DNA from: Hyphomicrobiales bacterium
GTDB taxonomy: Bacteria; Pseudomonadota; Alphaproteobacteria; Rhizobiales; Rhizobiaceae
Assembly: GCA_900470805.1 (NCBI GenBank)
Contig: UCCA01000021.1
Span: 124,001 to 188,000 of the forward strand
Length of the DNA stretch: 64,000 nt
Direction of reading: 5' to 3'
Part shown: positions 63,803 to 64,000 of the stretch, one piece after another
Position numbering within the stretch: position 1 is the first letter of the stretch
Layout: each line of letters opens with the position of its first letter
Notes under the pieces: generated by a model
The model's input: only the letters and a program-made list of their open reading frames with translations
Databases searched by the model: none
What the model was told of the DNA's origin: nothing
Translations under genes and position numbers: made by a program

Positions 63803-64000
63803 ATGACTGAATTCACACCTGCCATCTACGGCGCAGCTCCGAAGGATTTGGGTCTCATTGAACTGGACACATCGGAGATGATGTTCTGGCTCTACGCTCC
63901 TATCAAAGTCCCCGGCATGTGGATGGAGACTCCGCCCAAGCAGCTGGAGAAGTACGATCGGCTCCTCGACGAAGTCCGCTTCGACGTTATCGATACGTAT
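63803..64000 (+). CDS. Unknown protein, partial (runs off the window)
   Basis: An open frame from ATG 63803 to the window edge, 66 codons, MTEFTPAIYGAAPKDLGLIE... with LDTSEMMFWLYAPIKVPGMWM. I do not recognise the family. It follows promoter copy B and direct repeat copy 2, so it is likely the next gene of the phage-like region. Ribosome-binding site is weak (CTGGAAC about 9 bases ahead). Confidence 0.5.
   Translation, partial: MTEFTPAIYGAAPKDLGLIELDTSEMMFWLYAPIKVPGMWMETPPKQLEKYDRLLDEVRFDVIDTY

Overview
The window looks like chromosomal DNA of a member of the Rhizobiaceae (Rhizobium/Agrobacterium/Ensifer group). Several things support this: high GC content, BA14K, DUF1236, DUF930 and DUF4189 envelope proteins, an EnvZ/OmpR-like pair behind a PetP-like MarR gene, and the landmark order arsR, two tandem AbcR-type small RNAs, lsrB, trxB, lrp, lpsB, greA. 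The calls rest on reading the sequence and on recognising families; no database search was run.

Layout. 1-3.1 kb: a minus-strand operon of MarR regulator, response regulator, histidine kinase and a DUF1349 protein cut by the window edge. 3.5-6.3 kb: small envelope proteins, an MBL-fold hydrolase and a cold-shock protein. 6.7-12.1 kb: an EamA exporter, a PQQ-type sugar dehydrogenase, and a Gram-negative sortase with its own VIT/vWA substrate. 12.5-17.6 kb: aspartate aminotransferase, a diguanylate cyclase, a ChaA-type antiporter and an APH(6)-like kinase. 17.6-25 kb: arsR-MFS-nemA detoxification operon, AbcR pair, trxB-lsrB, lrp, lpsB, greA. 25.2-28.4 kb: an SOS-box-controlled radical SAM/UdgX DNA repair pair, then a VOC protein. 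28.4-37.3 kb: DUF2235 hydrolase, a DUF4258/DUF2283 pair right behind carB, a zinc alcohol dehydrogenase, a PAP2 membrane enzyme and a YpfJ-type peptidase. 37.4-44.1 kb: LysR, MFS and MATE transporters, a GFA protein, an acyltransferase and carA. 44.4-55.9 kb: yqeY, a structured-RNA candidate, dnaG-recQ, a methyltransferase, kbl-tdh and rpoD (sigA). 56-60.5 kb: DUF4189, DUF930, a class D beta-lactamase, an APH(3')-like kinase and a DUF427 protein.

From about 60.6 kb the character changes. A complete T7-type single-subunit RNA polymerase (908 codons, all catalytic motifs intact) is followed by a terminator, repeated promoter-like elements and the start of an unknown gene that runs off the window. 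Two intergenic motifs match the T7/T3 promoter core CTCACTANNGG with correct spacing to GG, one ahead of the polymerase and one ahead of the next gene. A separate 19-bp direct repeat also occurs twice. This is most likely the left part of a T7-like prophage or a remnant of one, and it is the most unusual part of the window.

Other points of note are the LexA box placed on the -10 element of the radical SAM/UdgX pair, the sortase-substrate pair, the toxin-antitoxin-like pair behind carB, a putative structured RNA with two identical palindromes ahead of dnaG, and a perfect 28-bp palindrome between the DUF4189 and DUF930 genes. No tRNA, rRNA, CRISPR array or insertion sequence was seen.
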